NCBI GenBank assembly: GCA_022736495.1
Contig: DZCR01000039.1
Location: forward strand, 1-23,362
Direction: 5' to 3'
Origin: Desulfobacca acetoxidans
GTDB lineage: Bacteria > Desulfobacterota > Desulfobaccia > Desulfobaccales > 0-14-0-80-60-11
Length of the DNA stretch: 23,362 nt
In this document: positions 15,251 to 23,049 of the stretch, piece by piece
Position numbering within the stretch: position 1 is the first letter of the stretch
How the letters are laid out: the number at the start of each line of letters is the position of its first letter
Position numbers and translations under genes: made by a program
Notes under the pieces: model-generated
Told to the model about the DNA's origin: nothing
What the model saw: the letters and a program-made list of their open reading frames with translations, nothing else
The model's database searches: none

Positions 15251-15739
15251 TCACACAACTTTACCCAAAATCTCCTCAGCCACCCTTCTGACGTTTTCAT
15301 GGGGGCTGGTTAAGGCCAAAACCTGCATCCTGCCTTTAAAACCCTGCTGCTCCACCCTGCTGCGTTTTTCCACCTGGGCCGCCATGGCCCGGAGCGCATC
15401 CACCACTACTGCAGGATCGGGGCAATCTAAAAACCGTATCAGGGCCCCCCACTCCTCCGGCAGGCCATAGTCCTCCAAAAATTTTTTCGCCAGCCCGAGA
15501 AATTTCTTGCTGCCGTGGCTGGCCTCCAATTTTTTAAAGTCGGTTTGATATTCGGGCCGGGCGCGTTTGCCTTTGAACAAGGCCTCAGCCTGGGCCAGGG
15601 CCTGCTTGCGCATCATCTCCGCCTGCTTTTTCGGCACCCGGGTTTTTGCTGGCGCCTGGTGTCGCGAGCCGTCCCGCCGTTGATCGATCTCCCGCCAACT
15701 GGGCCGCTCTCTGTCGTCATCATCCTGTCTGGGCGGCAT
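15251..15739 (-). CDS. Protein of unknown function (162 aa), charged N-terminus and helical repeat-like C-terminus
   Basis: No named family was recognised. Residues 1-45 are highly charged and probably disordered (several Asp, Arg and Lys runs). A helical Ala/Lys/Glu stretch follows near 38-58. The C-terminal half (about 90-162) reads as paired helices resembling a HEAT-type repeat, with LIRFLDCPDPAVVVDALRAM and later LALTSPHENVRRVAEEIL. No signal peptide or membrane segment is present. The start ATG at 15739 has a perfect AAGGAGG about 8 nt upstream, strongly supporting expression. It lies 45 bp downstream of pth in the same direction, so co-transcription is likely. Confidence 0.8.
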   Translation of the reverse strand: MPPRQDDDDRERPSWREIDQRRDGSRHQAPAKTRVPKKQAEMMRKQALAQAEALFKGKRARPEYQTDFKKLEASHGSKKFLGLAKKFLEDYGLPEEWGALIRFLDCPDPAVVVDALRAMAAQVEKRSRVEQQGFKGRMQVLALTSPHENVRRVAEEILGKVV

Positions 15740-15784
15740 GATTTATTCCTCCTTGTCGATCAATGCTTGTGAGTTTCCTGCCGC

Positions 15785-16375
15785 TTACTTAATTTCTGCC
15801 GCCTCGGCCGGCGGCTCACCATGGAAGCGGTTCTGGGCCGCGTTCAACCCTTCTCGAATCAGGCAATCCACCGCCTGGGCCGCGCGTTCGATGAGCCCCG
15901 CCACGTTTTCCGCCTCCGCGGCCGGGAAGGGAGAGAGCACATACTTTTCCGTGGGCATCATGAGCGGCGGCCGCCCAATCCCCATCTTTACCCGGAGAAA
16001 CTTTTCGGTATGGAGGGTGGCTATGATATCCAAAACCCCCTTATGTCCGCCGGGACCGCCGTGCTCCACCAACTTGAGGCGCCACGGAGGCACGTCCAGA
16101 TCGTCATGAATGACAACCAAATCCCCGGGAGTGAGCTTGAAATAAGCTAGCAGGCGAGACACCGCCTGGCCGCTCAGATTCATATAGGTGGTGGGCTGCG
16201 CCAGGATAACGGCTTCCTGCCCTACCCGGCCCCGGCCCCAAAGCGCCGCATAACCGGTGCGGTTGAGCGGGATCCCCCAGAGTTCCGACAGATAGTTCGT
16301 TACCTGGAATCCCAAGTTGTGCTTGGTCCAGGCATACTCCCGACCGGGATTCCCCAATCCCACGATCAATCGCAT
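15785..16375 (-). CDS. pth: Peptidyl-tRNA hydrolase
   Basis: Cleaves the ester bond of peptidyl-tRNAs that drop off ribosomes, recycling tRNA in the cytoplasm. The 196-aa protein has GLGNPG (N9), the catalytic His in TKHNLGF (H19), TYMNLSG (N66), and the catalytic Asp in IHDDLD (D91). At the place of E. coli Asn114 (GGHNG) it has Lys112 (GGHKG). The last 20 or so residues are an extra, poorly conserved tail. The start ATG at 16375 has GAAGG 5 nt upstream. A 156-bp gap to prs carries a candidate promoter and a hairpin; the rplY gene often found between prs and pth is absent. Confidence 0.94.
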   Translation of the reverse strand: MRLIVGLGNPGREYAWTKHNLGFQVTNYLSELWGIPLNRTGYAALWGRGRVGQEAVILAQPTTYMNLSGQAVSRLLAYFKLTPGDLVVIHDDLDVPPWRLKLVEHGGPGGHKGVLDIIATLHTEKFLRVKMGIGRPPLMMPTEKYVLSPFPAAEAENVAGLIERAAQAVDCLIREGLNAAQNRFHGEPPAEAAEIK

Positions 16376-16390
16376 AAAAACCTTCAGCCG

Positions 16391-16418
16391 TCAGCAGTCA
16401 GTCATCAGCTACTGCTGA
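16391..16418 (-). promoter_or_regulatory. Hairpin in the pth leader
   Basis: TCAGCAGT (16391-16398) and ACTGCTGA (16411-16418) are perfect inverted 8-mers with a 12-nt loop. They lie 15 nt upstream of the pth start and just ahead of its ribosome site. A regulatory role is possible but only inferred. Confidence 0.3.
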
Positions 16419-16445
16419 AAAACGCGAGATTTTCCACCTCGAAAG

Positions 16446-16473
16446 ATTATCAACCGGGATGGCCTTAGAACAA
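16446..16473 (-). promoter_or_regulatory. Candidate promoter for pth
   Basis: On the minus strand TTGTTC (16473-16468) and GATAAT (16451-16446) are spaced by 16 bp in the 156-bp gap between prs and pth. The -10 is good and the -35 is weak. Confidence 0.35.
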
Positions 16474-16501
16474 CAAGAATATGCTGAATGCTACCGATTT
16501 T

Positions 16502-16532
16502 GAAAAGCTGGAAGCTGAGGCTGAAAGCTTCC
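16502..16532 (-). terminator. Weak candidate terminator at the end of prs
   Basis: GGAAGCT and AGCTTCC (16532-16526 and 16516-16510) form a 7-bp stem with a 9-nt loop that begins at the prs stop codon. Only a short GCTTTTC tract follows on the minus strand, so termination would be partial. Confidence 0.3.
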
Positions 16533-17467
16533 TACACAAACAGCGAGCTCACCGAATCCTGGTTGTGAATCCTTTTGATGGCCTCTCCCAGCAGGGGAGC
16601 CACCGACAGGACCCGGATCTTTTCCAGGGCTGCGGCCTCTGAAGTAAGAGGAATGGTATCGGTGACCGCCAGGGTCTGGATCATGGACCCCTGCAGATTG
16701 CTCACGGCGTTGCGGGACATCACCGGATGGGTGACGCAGGCATGGACCGTGCGCACCCCGTGGCGCATCAAGAGTTCCGCCGCCATGGTCAGAGTGGCGC
16801 CGGTGGTGACCATATCGTCCAGGATGATGGCCTCTTTGCCCCAAACATTGCCGATGAGGGTCATAGCCTTGATGGCCGTGGCGTCCCGCCGTTTATCAAT
16901 GATGGCCAGGGAGGTATTCAGGCGCTTGGCAAAGGCCCGGGCCCGTTCCACGCCGCCGGCATCAGGCGACACCACCACCACATCCCCGGTGAAATTCTCC
17001 CGGATATAGTCCAGAGTCACCGGGGCCGCATAAAGATGGTCCACCGGAATATTGAAAAAGCCCTGAATCTGCCCGGTATGCAGGTCCATGGTAAGCATGC
17101 GGTTGGCCCCGGCGGTGGTGATGAGATCAGCCACCAGCTTGGCGGAAATGGGGGTCCGGGGCGCGGTTTTGCGGTCCTGGCGGGCATAGGCGTAATAGGT
17201 CACCACGGCCGTGATGCAGCGGGCCGAGGCCCGCTTCAGGGCGTCACACATGATGAGCAGTTCCAAAAGGTGTTCGTTGCAGGGCATGGAGGTGGGTTGC
17301 ACAACGTAGACATCCTTGCCCCGCACATTCTCATGGAACTCCACCGAAATTTCCCCATCGGAAAAAGTCCCCACCGCGGCATCGCCCAGCGGTATCCCGA
17401 GATGCTGGCAGATTTTCTCAGCCAGGGGGCGGTTAGCATTACCGGCAAAGATCTTCAGATCGTCCAT
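16532..17467 (-). CDS. prs: Ribose-phosphate pyrophosphokinase (PRPP synthetase)
   Basis: Transfers pyrophosphate from ATP to ribose-5-phosphate, giving PRPP for nucleotide, His and Trp synthesis. The 311-aa protein matches the class I length and ends in the usual SVSSLFV-type tail. Present are [10 protein letters not shown], the flexible-loop motif YARQDRK (94-100), MDLH (H130) and DKRR (191-194). The PRPP-binding loop reads DDMVTTGAT (217-225), with Thr221 where an Asp is usual in class I enzymes. The start ATG at 17467 lies 13 bp inside ispE, so the two are probably translated together. Confidence 0.95.
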   Translation of the reverse strand: MDDLKIFAGNANRPLAEKICQHLGIPLGDAAVGTFSDGEISVEFHENVRGKDVYVVQPTSMPCNEHLLELLIMCDALKRASARCITAVVTYYAYARQDRKTAPRTPISAKLVADLITTAGANRMLTMDLHTGQIQGFFNIPVDHLYAAPVTLDYIRENFTGDVVVVSPDAGGVERARAFAKRLNTSLAIIDKRRDATAIKAMTLIGNVWGKEAIILDDMVTTGATLTMAAELLMRHGVRTVHACVTHPVMSRNAVSNLQGSMIQTLAVTDTIPLTSEAAALEKIRVLSVAPLLGEAIKRIHNQDSVSSLFV

Positions 17468-18333
17468 AGCTCATTCTCCCACTTCGTCTCGGGTTCGGGG
17501 CCAGTGAGCCCCCGGGCTACAGCCAGCCAGCCTTGGAAAGTCCGGCGCAGTCGCAGGCCAGCCTGGTGTGCCGCCTCTCGGCTGGAAAACAGCCCAAAGA
17601 GGGTCGGCCCGCTGCCGGAAATGCCTTGGGCCCAGGCCCCCGCATCTCGCAGATCATCCAAGAACTCCACCAGTTCGGGAAAGCGCTTCATGGCTACCGT
17701 CCCCAGATCGTTGCGCACCCAAGTCTCCGGATGCTCCGGGTCCCAGTTCTCCATCTCAGGCGGGTCCGCCAGGGCGGCAAGATCGAGATTTTCATAGACC
17801 CAACGGGTGGATAAGGCGACTCTCGGATTAAGCAGCAAATACCAGTAAGAAAGTAAGGTCACAGGGCTGAGTTGGGTGCCGATGCCGCGCCCTATCGCCG
17901 GTTCCCGATGGAGAAAAAATGGCACATCCGCCCCCAAACGGCTGGCCAGGTGGTGCAAACCGGCTTGATCAAGGGGCTTTCCGGCTAAATCGTTCAAGGC
18001 CAGCAAGGTCCCAGCCGCGTCGCTGCTCCCGCCACCCAGGCCCGCGGCCACAGGTATCCGCTTGCGCAAGTTGAGCAGCATCCCCTGCTTCTGCCCGGTC
18101 ACGTCCTGAAACTGCCGGGCCGCGCGCCAGACCAGGTTCTCCGCCCCAACGGGCAAATCCGGTGAATCGCATTCCAGCCTGATACCTTCCCCGCCCAGGC
18201 TGACACTAAGTTCATCAGCCAGGGTCAAGGGTTGCATCACAGTTACCAACTCATGGTACCCATCGGGGCGGCGACCCACCACCCGGAGATAAAGATTGAC
18301 CTTGGCGGGGCATCGCACCCTGATATCGCTCAT
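17455..18333 (-). CDS. ispE: 4-diphosphocytidyl-2-C-methyl-D-erythritol kinase
   Basis: GHMP kinase that phosphorylates CDP-methylerythritol in the MEP isoprenoid pathway. The 292-aa protein has the N-terminal [10 protein letters not shown] motif (K11), the ATP loop [14 protein letters not shown] (94-107), and the catalytic Asp in LGADVPFFL (D136). The third GHMP motif, [13 protein letters not shown], lies near the C-terminus. The start ATG at 18333 is preceded by GAGGG. ispE followed by prs is a common bacterial gene pair. A 62-bp gap separates it from the AT-rich gene upstream. Confidence 0.95.
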   Translation of the reverse strand: MSDIRVRCPAKVNLYLRVVGRRPDGYHELVTVMQPLTLADELSVSLGGEGIRLECDSPDLPVGAENLVWRAARQFQDVTGQKQGMLLNLRKRIPVAAGLGGGSSDAAGTLLALNDLAGKPLDQAGLHHLASRLGADVPFFLHREPAIGRGIGTQLSPVTLLSYWYLLLNPRVALSTRWVYENLDLAALADPPEMENWDPEHPETWVRNDLGTVAMKRFPELVEFLDDLRDAGAWAQGISGSGPTLFGLFSSREAAHQAGLRLRRTFQGWLAVARGLTGPEPETKWENELWTI

Positions 18334-18395
18334 GCACTGCCCTCTTGAAGCCGGTTATAACAAAGGTTCCTTGCCACTGCCAGGCCCATGGCCGG

Positions 18396-19643
18396 TTAAT
18401 TGACCGGAATTAGCCGTTGTTGCCTGAGATAACTAAAGATCAGCCCAGCCGCCAGTTGATTGCCCGCTTGGTTCCAATGGGTGTCATTAATCAAATACAA
18501 GGCAGTTGATTTGGCGTGCTGCTGGAATTCAGGCAGCATATCTAAATAATGGATTTGATTTTTTTCAAGAAACTTACTTAACAAGTGATTAGGAAAAAAT
18601 AAATCAATAGAATGCGGTGACAAGCCATATATTGCAATAATTTTTTTCATTAAATTCGTATCAACCTGTAATTGATCTGGAAATAAGGCTACTACTAGAA
18701 TCACATTTCTGGCCTCACACCATTTCTTAATATTCAAAAGTACTTCTGCGTTATTGTAGAAATTCCTTTCGAGGTGGGCTATTTCCTTTTTTTCAAAAAT
18801 CCACATCCTCCTTTGCGTAATATCATAAAAGATATTATTTGAAAAAGTTGCTTCATGCTTTACAATATTTTGTTTTAATTCGTTATTTTTAGTTAGTCTT
18901 TCTCTAAATATAATTAAATTTTTTTGAACAAACTGGTATAACCACCAGTCAGAAAACCTCAGGAAACGCCAGAATTTTTCGCCGGGATTGACATAGTCTC
19001 TAATACCATACCGGCCCAGACTGGCATAGCTGAAATCCATTTCATCAAAGTCATTACCGATAAAAAAACCCACCAAGACCAAGTTCGGCTTGAAGGAATC
19101 CCCATATTTCTTCAAGATATGCCAGTAGTACCCTGGACCAATGCATTCCATCCCCGCATTGACAATTTCTATATTCTTCTCGCCTGCTTTGATAAAATCC
19201 TGTTCTAAAAGATCATGATAATTTTGTTTCTTCCAGGTCAGGTTTCTGGCGAAGGAATCGCCCAGACCTAATATCCGGAAACTCGCTTTTGATTTATGGA
19301 AAGTTTTTTTACCGAGATACCCCCGTTCCGTATAATCGCTTAAATCTCCGGTTATATTGACTCCTAGCTGTAATACTTTCGGCTGCAACCAACGTAAATA
19401 CCCTTCAATGCCGAAGAAAATTAGCCAACATGAAATCAGGATAATTAATGCATTATTAAGAATTGATTTGAATTTCTCCTTGAATTTTTCAGAATTTTTA
19501 TAGATTAATACAAACGATACAATGAGTATCAAAAGAAAAGTAAAAAATACATATCTACTAAAGAAAAGAGATAATAGGCTGACGATGCCTATTGAGATAA
19601 TGGTTTTACTATCAAGACTCAAAAAACTTAATGGATTTTTCAT
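18396..19643 (-). CDS. Membrane-anchored SGNH/GDSL-hydrolase-like protein
   Basis: Probably a membrane-tethered esterase or acyltransferase-like enzyme acting on surface glycans; the substrate is unknown. The 415-aa protein begins with two or three hydrophobic segments (about 14-30, 31-49 and 64-80). A globular domain follows with SGNH-type blocks: nucleophile GLGDSF (S130), NAGMECIGPG (163-172), GNDFDE (N197), and the C-terminal DTHWNQAGN (D387, H389) giving the Asp/His pair. It is much more AT-rich than its neighbours and Lys/Asn/Phe/Ile-rich, which points to horizontal acquisition. The start ATG at 19643 has only GGTGG directly before it, a poor ribosome site. It splits ispE-prs from the serA cluster. 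Confidence 0.75.
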   Translation of the reverse strand: MKNPLSFLSLDSKTIISIGIVSLLSLFFSRYVFFTFLLILIVSFVLIYKNSEKFKEKFKSILNNALIILISCWLIFFGIEGYLRWLQPKVLQLGVNITGDLSDYTERGYLGKKTFHKSKASFRILGLGDSFARNLTWKKQNYHDLLEQDFIKAGEKNIEIVNAGMECIGPGYYWHILKKYGDSFKPNLVLVGFFIGNDFDEMDFSYASLGRYGIRDYVNPGEKFWRFLRFSDWWLYQFVQKNLIIFRERLTKNNELKQNIVKHEATFSNNIFYDITQRRMWIFEKKEIAHLERNFYNNAEVLLNIKKWCEARNVILVVALFPDQLQVDTNLMKKIIAIYGLSPHSIDLFFPNHLLSKFLEKNQIHYLDMLPEFQQHAKSTALYLINDTHWNQAGNQLAAGLIFSYLRQQRLIPVN

Positions 19644-19698
19644 ACCACCATGATGAGGTGTGTTTAGATATATAAAGGCGGACGGCCCTGCACGGCTG

Positions 19699-19732
19699 GT
19701 CCTTCCCGGCGAAAAACTAAGCCGGGAAGGAC
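19699..19732. terminator. Perfect 12-bp stem-loop after the DUF1844 gene
   Basis: GTCCTTCCCGGC (19699-19710) and GCCGGGAAGGAC (19721-19732) are perfect inverted repeats with a 10-nt loop. The element lies 25 bp past the stop of the DUF1844 gene, in the gap before the AT-rich gene. No T-run follows on the minus strand, so it may act as a transcript-stabilising or rho-assisted end rather than a classical terminator. Confidence 0.55.
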
Positions 19733-19756
19733 AAACTATTAGGCCAAAGGCAGGGC

Positions 19757-20194
19757 TTAACCGACCTCCCGGACATAAGCCATCCGCAAATCGTAGAGCA
19801 GATGATCAAAGAGGTGGTCTTCCTCCGGGGTCAGGTTGTGGCGGGTTTTCTCCCGCAGCAGGCCCAACAGGTCGATAGTCTGTTTGGCCATGGGGAGGTT
19901 CTTTACCGTCTTGCCGCTTTCGGGGTCCGGAATCGCGCCCAGACTGACGAACGCGGTAGAACTTAGAGAGAAGATGAAAGCAGGGAAGGTAATTTCTGGC
20001 AGAAGCCGTTCCGCTTCAGTCTTGCCGGCCGCAGACGCGGCTTTTTGGGAAGCCTCTTGGAAGGCTTCCTCAGCCGCCGCGTCTGCGGCCGCGCCTTTGA
20101 CCGCCTCTTCCCGGATTTTGGCCTTCTCTTCCTCGCTCAGGTTGAGATAACGCCGGTCTTCGACGGTATACCCTTTATCTTCGGGCTCATTCAC
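19757..20194 (-). CDS. DUF1844 domain protein
   Basis: Function unknown. Residues 1-60 are charged and Ala-rich (EEAVKGAAADAAAEEAFQEA). Residues 68-145 match the DUF1844 pattern: FPAFIFSLSSTAFVSLG, then a PESGK turn, NLPMAKQTIDLLGLLREKT, and LTPEEDHLFDHLLYDLR. The start is GTG at 20194 with GGAGG 5 nt upstream; the ATG at 20190 is out of frame. It lies 32 bp downstream of serA in the same direction and ends before a strong stem-loop, so it is probably the last gene of the aminotransferase-serA transcript. Confidence 0.85.
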   Translation of the reverse strand: MNEPEDKGYTVEDRRYLNLSEEEKAKIREEAVKGAAADAAAEEAFQEASQKAASAAGKTEAERLLPEITFPAFIFSLSSTAFVSLGAIPDPESGKTVKNLPMAKQTIDLLGLLREKTRHNLTPEEDHLFDHLLYDLRMAYVREVG

Positions 20195-20226
20195 GTTTGC
20201 CTCCAGTGAACGCGTAACTCAGGGCT

Positions 20227-21810
20227 CTAAAGCTCCAACTGGTAGGCCATGGCCACGTGTTCCAGGGCCCGGACATCGGCGAGACATTCAGGAGTCACCG
20301 GGGTGTCGGTAGTAAGTAGGATAATGTTCTGGCCCCGCTCCTTTTCCTGGCCCACGGTCATCCGGGCAATGTTGATGCTGTGCTTGCCGATGGTGCTGCC
20401 GATGGCCCCGATCACCCCGGGGCGGTCGGTGTTGTATATGAAGAGCATATGCCCCTCAGGGATAACTTCCATGCGGAACTTATTGATCCGCACCAGGCGC
20501 GGCTCGTACTTTCCGAAGATGGTGCCAGCCACCACGTTTTCCTCATTGCCGGCCTTGACGGTCAGGCGAATCAGCGTGGAGAAATCCTCCGTGGCATCCG
20601 CCTTTTCTTCGCGGATATGGATGCCCCGGGAGGCCGCCATGGCCGGGGCGTTGACGTAATTCACTTCGTCGCCCACCACCGGGTAAAGCAGGCCCTTAAG
20701 GATGGAATGGGTCAGGGGCTTGGTGTCCAGTTTGGCCACTTCGCCCACATAGGCAATGGCCACCGAAGTGACGGGCCCTTCGCTGATCTGGGCTTGAAAA
20801 ACCCCCAAGGCCTCTGCCAGGGTGAGATAGGGCTTGAGTTGGGCCATGGCTTCCTGGGACACGGACGGGGCGTTCACGGCGTTCTTGATGGTGCCATAGA
20901 GCAGCAGTTCCAAAATCTGTTCGCACACAGCCACCGCCACATTGGCCTGGGCTTCTTCAGTGGAGGCGCCCAGGTGCGGGGTGCAGACCACATTGGGCAT
21001 CTCCCGGAGGGGCCAGCCGGCCGGCGGCGGTTCGGTCTCGTAGACATCCAGGGCGGCGCCGGCTACCTTGCCGTCCTTCAAGGCCGTCAGCAGCGCCTCC
21101 TCGTCGATCAGACCGCCCCGGGCGCAGTTGATCAGGCGCACCCCGGGCTTCATCTTCCTGAAGGCTTCCTTGCTCAGCAGTTTGGCCGTGTCCTTGGTCT
21201 TCGGGGTGTGGATGGTGATAAAGTCGGAACGGGCCAGAAGCTCGTCCAGGGAAACCAGTTCCGCCCCGATTTTGGCCGCCAATTCCTTGGTGATAAAGGG
21301 GTCGTAGCACAGAATCCGCATACGCAGGCCCAGGGCCCTTTCGGCCACCACGGTGCCGATGCGCCCCATGCCGATGATGCCCAGGGTCTTATTGAACAGT
21401 TCGGTACCCTGAAATTTCTTTTTCTCCCATTTGCCCTCCCGCATGGAGCTAGCCGCCTGGGGAATGTTGCGGGCCAGGGCCATCATAAGCGACAAAGCGT
21501 GCTCCGCAGTGGTGATGGTGTTGCCTCCGGGGGTGTTCATCACCACGATGCCCCGTTTGGAGGCCGCAGGAATGTCCACGTTGTCCAGCCCGGTGCCGGC
21601 CCGCCCCACCACTTTCAGGCGGGGCGAAGCCGCGATGAGATCCGCGGTGACCTTGGTGGCGCTGCGGATAACCAGGGCGTCGGCATCCTTGATTTCGGCC
21701 AACAATTCCTCCGGTTTCATGCCGGGCTTGGCCACCACGTCAATATTGGGATGGGACTTGAGGATATCAATCCCGGCCTGGTGTAAGTTATCGCTGATCA
21801 GGACTTTCAT
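20227..21810 (-). CDS. serA: D-3-phosphoglycerate dehydrogenase (long form with ACT domain)
   Basis: Oxidises 3-phosphoglycerate to 3-phosphohydroxypyruvate, the first step of serine synthesis. The 527-aa protein is the long type. It has a catalytic and NAD-binding core with GMGRIG (147-152), D170, and the R231 / E260 / H279 catalytic set (INCARGG, ETEPP, CTPHLGAST). A substrate-binding ASB domain (about 320-450) and a C-terminal ACT domain (LFIYNTDRPGVIGAIG onward) follow; the ACT domain suggests serine feedback. The start ATG at 21810 overlaps the aminotransferase stop by 4 bp, with AAGGAGG about 7 nt upstream inside that gene. The tight coupling argues for one pathway. Confidence 0.96.
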   Translation of the reverse strand: MKVLISDNLHQAGIDILKSHPNIDVVAKPGMKPEELLAEIKDADALVIRSATKVTADLIAASPRLKVVGRAGTGLDNVDIPAASKRGIVVMNTPGGNTITTAEHALSLMMALARNIPQAASSMREGKWEKKKFQGTELFNKTLGIIGMGRIGTVVAERALGLRMRILCYDPFITKELAAKIGAELVSLDELLARSDFITIHTPKTKDTAKLLSKEAFRKMKPGVRLINCARGGLIDEEALLTALKDGKVAGAALDVYETEPPPAGWPLREMPNVVCTPHLGASTEEAQANVAVAVCEQILELLLYGTIKNAVNAPSVSQEAMAQLKPYLTLAEALGVFQAQISEGPVTSVAIAYVGEVAKLDTKPLTHSILKGLLYPVVGDEVNYVNAPAMAASRGIHIREEKADATEDFSTLIRLTVKAGNEENVVAGTIFGKYEPRLVRINKFRMEVIPEGHMLFIYNTDRPGVIGAIGSTIGKHSINIARMTVGQEKERGQNIILLTTDTPVTPECLADVRALEHVAMAYQLEL

Positions 21811-22952
21811 GCCCCCGCCTCCTTGGCCAGAATTTCTTGGGCGGCTCGCAGACCGGCGCCCGGCTCCACCTTATATCCCAAGTCGCTGAACACTTTCTCC
21901 AAACCGCCGATGGTGCCCAGAAGGTCCACGCTGTCAACAAAGCCCATGTGGGAGATCCGGATGATCTTCCCTTTGGCCTGGGCCTGGCCGCCGGCGATCC
22001 AGATTCCCTGTTTCCGCAACTCGCTCACCACTTTTTGGCCGTCCACCCCGGCGGGAGTCTCCACCGCGGTCACGACGTCCGAAGGATTGTCCTTGGAGTA
22101 AAGGCTCAGTCCCATAGCCCCCATGGCGGCCTTGGTGGCTTTGGACAGCCGCCGGTTATGGGCATAGATCTTTTCCAGCCCATGCTGGCGAATCCTGGCC
22201 AAGACTTCCTGCAAACCCACAATCAGGGAGACCGGCGAGGTGTAGGGGGTCTGGTTCTTGCCTTGGGATTTGGCCTGCTTGGTGAAATCAAAATAATATT
22301 TGGGCAGGGTGGACTTTTTGACCAACTCCCAGGCCTTGTTGCTCAAAGCCGCGAACGCCAAACCCGGAGGCAGCATCATGGCCTTCTGTGAGCCGGCCAC
22401 CAGTACGTCGATGCCCCATTCGTCCATGGGGAGCGCATAGCCGCCCAGGGCTGAGATGGCGTCAACGACTAAAATGGTGCCCGGGCGATTCTTGGTCGCC
22501 GCCGCCAGTTCTTGCACCGGGTGCTGCACGCCGGTGGAGGTTTCATTGGCCTGAACGAGGACCGCCTTGATCTCCGGATTGGTATCCAGGATCTTGGCCA
22601 CGGTCTTGGGATCCACCGCATGCCCCCATTCCACGGGAAGTCGATTCACTTTGACCCCATAGACGTTGCACAATTCGGTCCAGCGCTCGCCAAATTTACC
22701 GCCGTCCACCACCAAGGCAGTATCCCCGGCCGACAGGGTGTTGGTCACCGCCCCTTCCATGGCGCCGGTGCCGGTAGCGGTAAAGATCAACACTTCCTGC
22801 TCCGTTTGGAACAGGTATTTCAGCCCTTCCCTCACCTCGCCCAGGATTTCCATAAATTGGGGCGAACGGTGGTGAATGATGGGCTGAGCCATGGCCAACT
22901 GAGTTTCCGGGGCGACCGGGGTCGGGCCCGGAGTCATGAGATACATTTTCAT
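21807..22952 (-). CDS. Class V PLP aminotransferase (alanine-glyoxylate / serine-pyruvate type)
   Basis: A fold-type I aminotransferase that interconverts small amino and oxo acids such as serine/pyruvate or alanine/glyoxylate. The 381-aa protein opens with the family N-terminus MTPGPTPVAPE. It has the cofactor residues ATGTGAMEGAV (59-69), D164 (VVDAISALGG) and the Schiff-base lysine K190 in AGSQKAMMLPPG. The start ATG at 22952 has AAGGAAG upstream; a second ATG at 22946 is possible. Overlap with serA suggests it acts in serine/glycine metabolism, perhaps replacing a separate SerC; this is inferred from context. A near-consensus promoter lies 70-100 bp upstream. Confidence 0.9.
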   Translation of the reverse strand: MKMYLMTPGPTPVAPETQLAMAQPIIHHRSPQFMEILGEVREGLKYLFQTEQEVLIFTATGTGAMEGAVTNTLSAGDTALVVDGGKFGERWTELCNVYGVKVNRLPVEWGHAVDPKTVAKILDTNPEIKAVLVQANETSTGVQHPVQELAAATKNRPGTILVVDAISALGGYALPMDEWGIDVLVAGSQKAMMLPPGLAFAALSNKAWELVKKSTLPKYYFDFTKQAKSQGKNQTPYTSPVSLIVGLQEVLARIRQHGLEKIYAHNRRLSKATKAAMGAMGLSLYSKDNPSDVVTAVETPAGVDGQKVVSELRKQGIWIAGGQAQAKGKIIRISHMGFVDSVDLLGTIGGLEKVFSDLGYKVEPGAGLRAAQEILAKEAGA

Positions 22953-22967
22953 CGTTTCTTCCTTACC

Positions 22968-22991
22968 TTACGACCTCGTAAATCATCGAGG
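22968..22991 (-). promoter_or_regulatory. Inverted repeats in the aminotransferase-serA leader
   Basis: TTACGA-CC-TCGTAA (22968-22981) is a perfect 6+6 palindrome, and CCTCG (22974-22978) can instead pair with CGAGG (22987-22991). Both lie between the predicted transcription start and the aminotransferase start codon. They could be an operator or alternative RNA hairpins. Confidence 0.35.
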
Positions 22992-23020
22992 GAATTTGTA
23001 AGAAGCCTGTAGAATTAATA

Positions 23021-23049
23021 ATTTTATTTAGAATTGCACTCACTGTCAA
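23021..23049 (-). promoter_or_regulatory. Near-consensus sigma-70 promoter for the aminotransferase-serA-DUF1844 operon
   Basis: On the minus strand a perfect TTGACA (23049-23044) is followed, after exactly 17 bp, by TAAAAT (23026-23021). The predicted transcript starts near 23014, giving a leader of about 60 nt before the ATG at 22952. Confidence 0.75.

Noticed and set aside
16381..16420. CAGTCAG-like short repeats near pth as a CRISPR or tandem repeat
   Set aside because: Only a few irregular copies over 30 bp; explained better as an inverted repeat in the leader.
16727..17797. 356-aa open frame on the plus strand opposite prs/ispE
   Set aside because: Spans two real genes on the other strand and has shadow-like His/Gly-rich composition.
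18334..18395. Possible sigma-54 (-24/-12) promoter upstream of ispE
   Set aside because: GG is present in TGGCAAG but the GC at the required distance is missing.
20380..21786. 468-aa open frame on the plus strand opposite serA
   Set aside because: His/Gly-rich antisense shadow of serA, with no ribosome site or recognisable domain.
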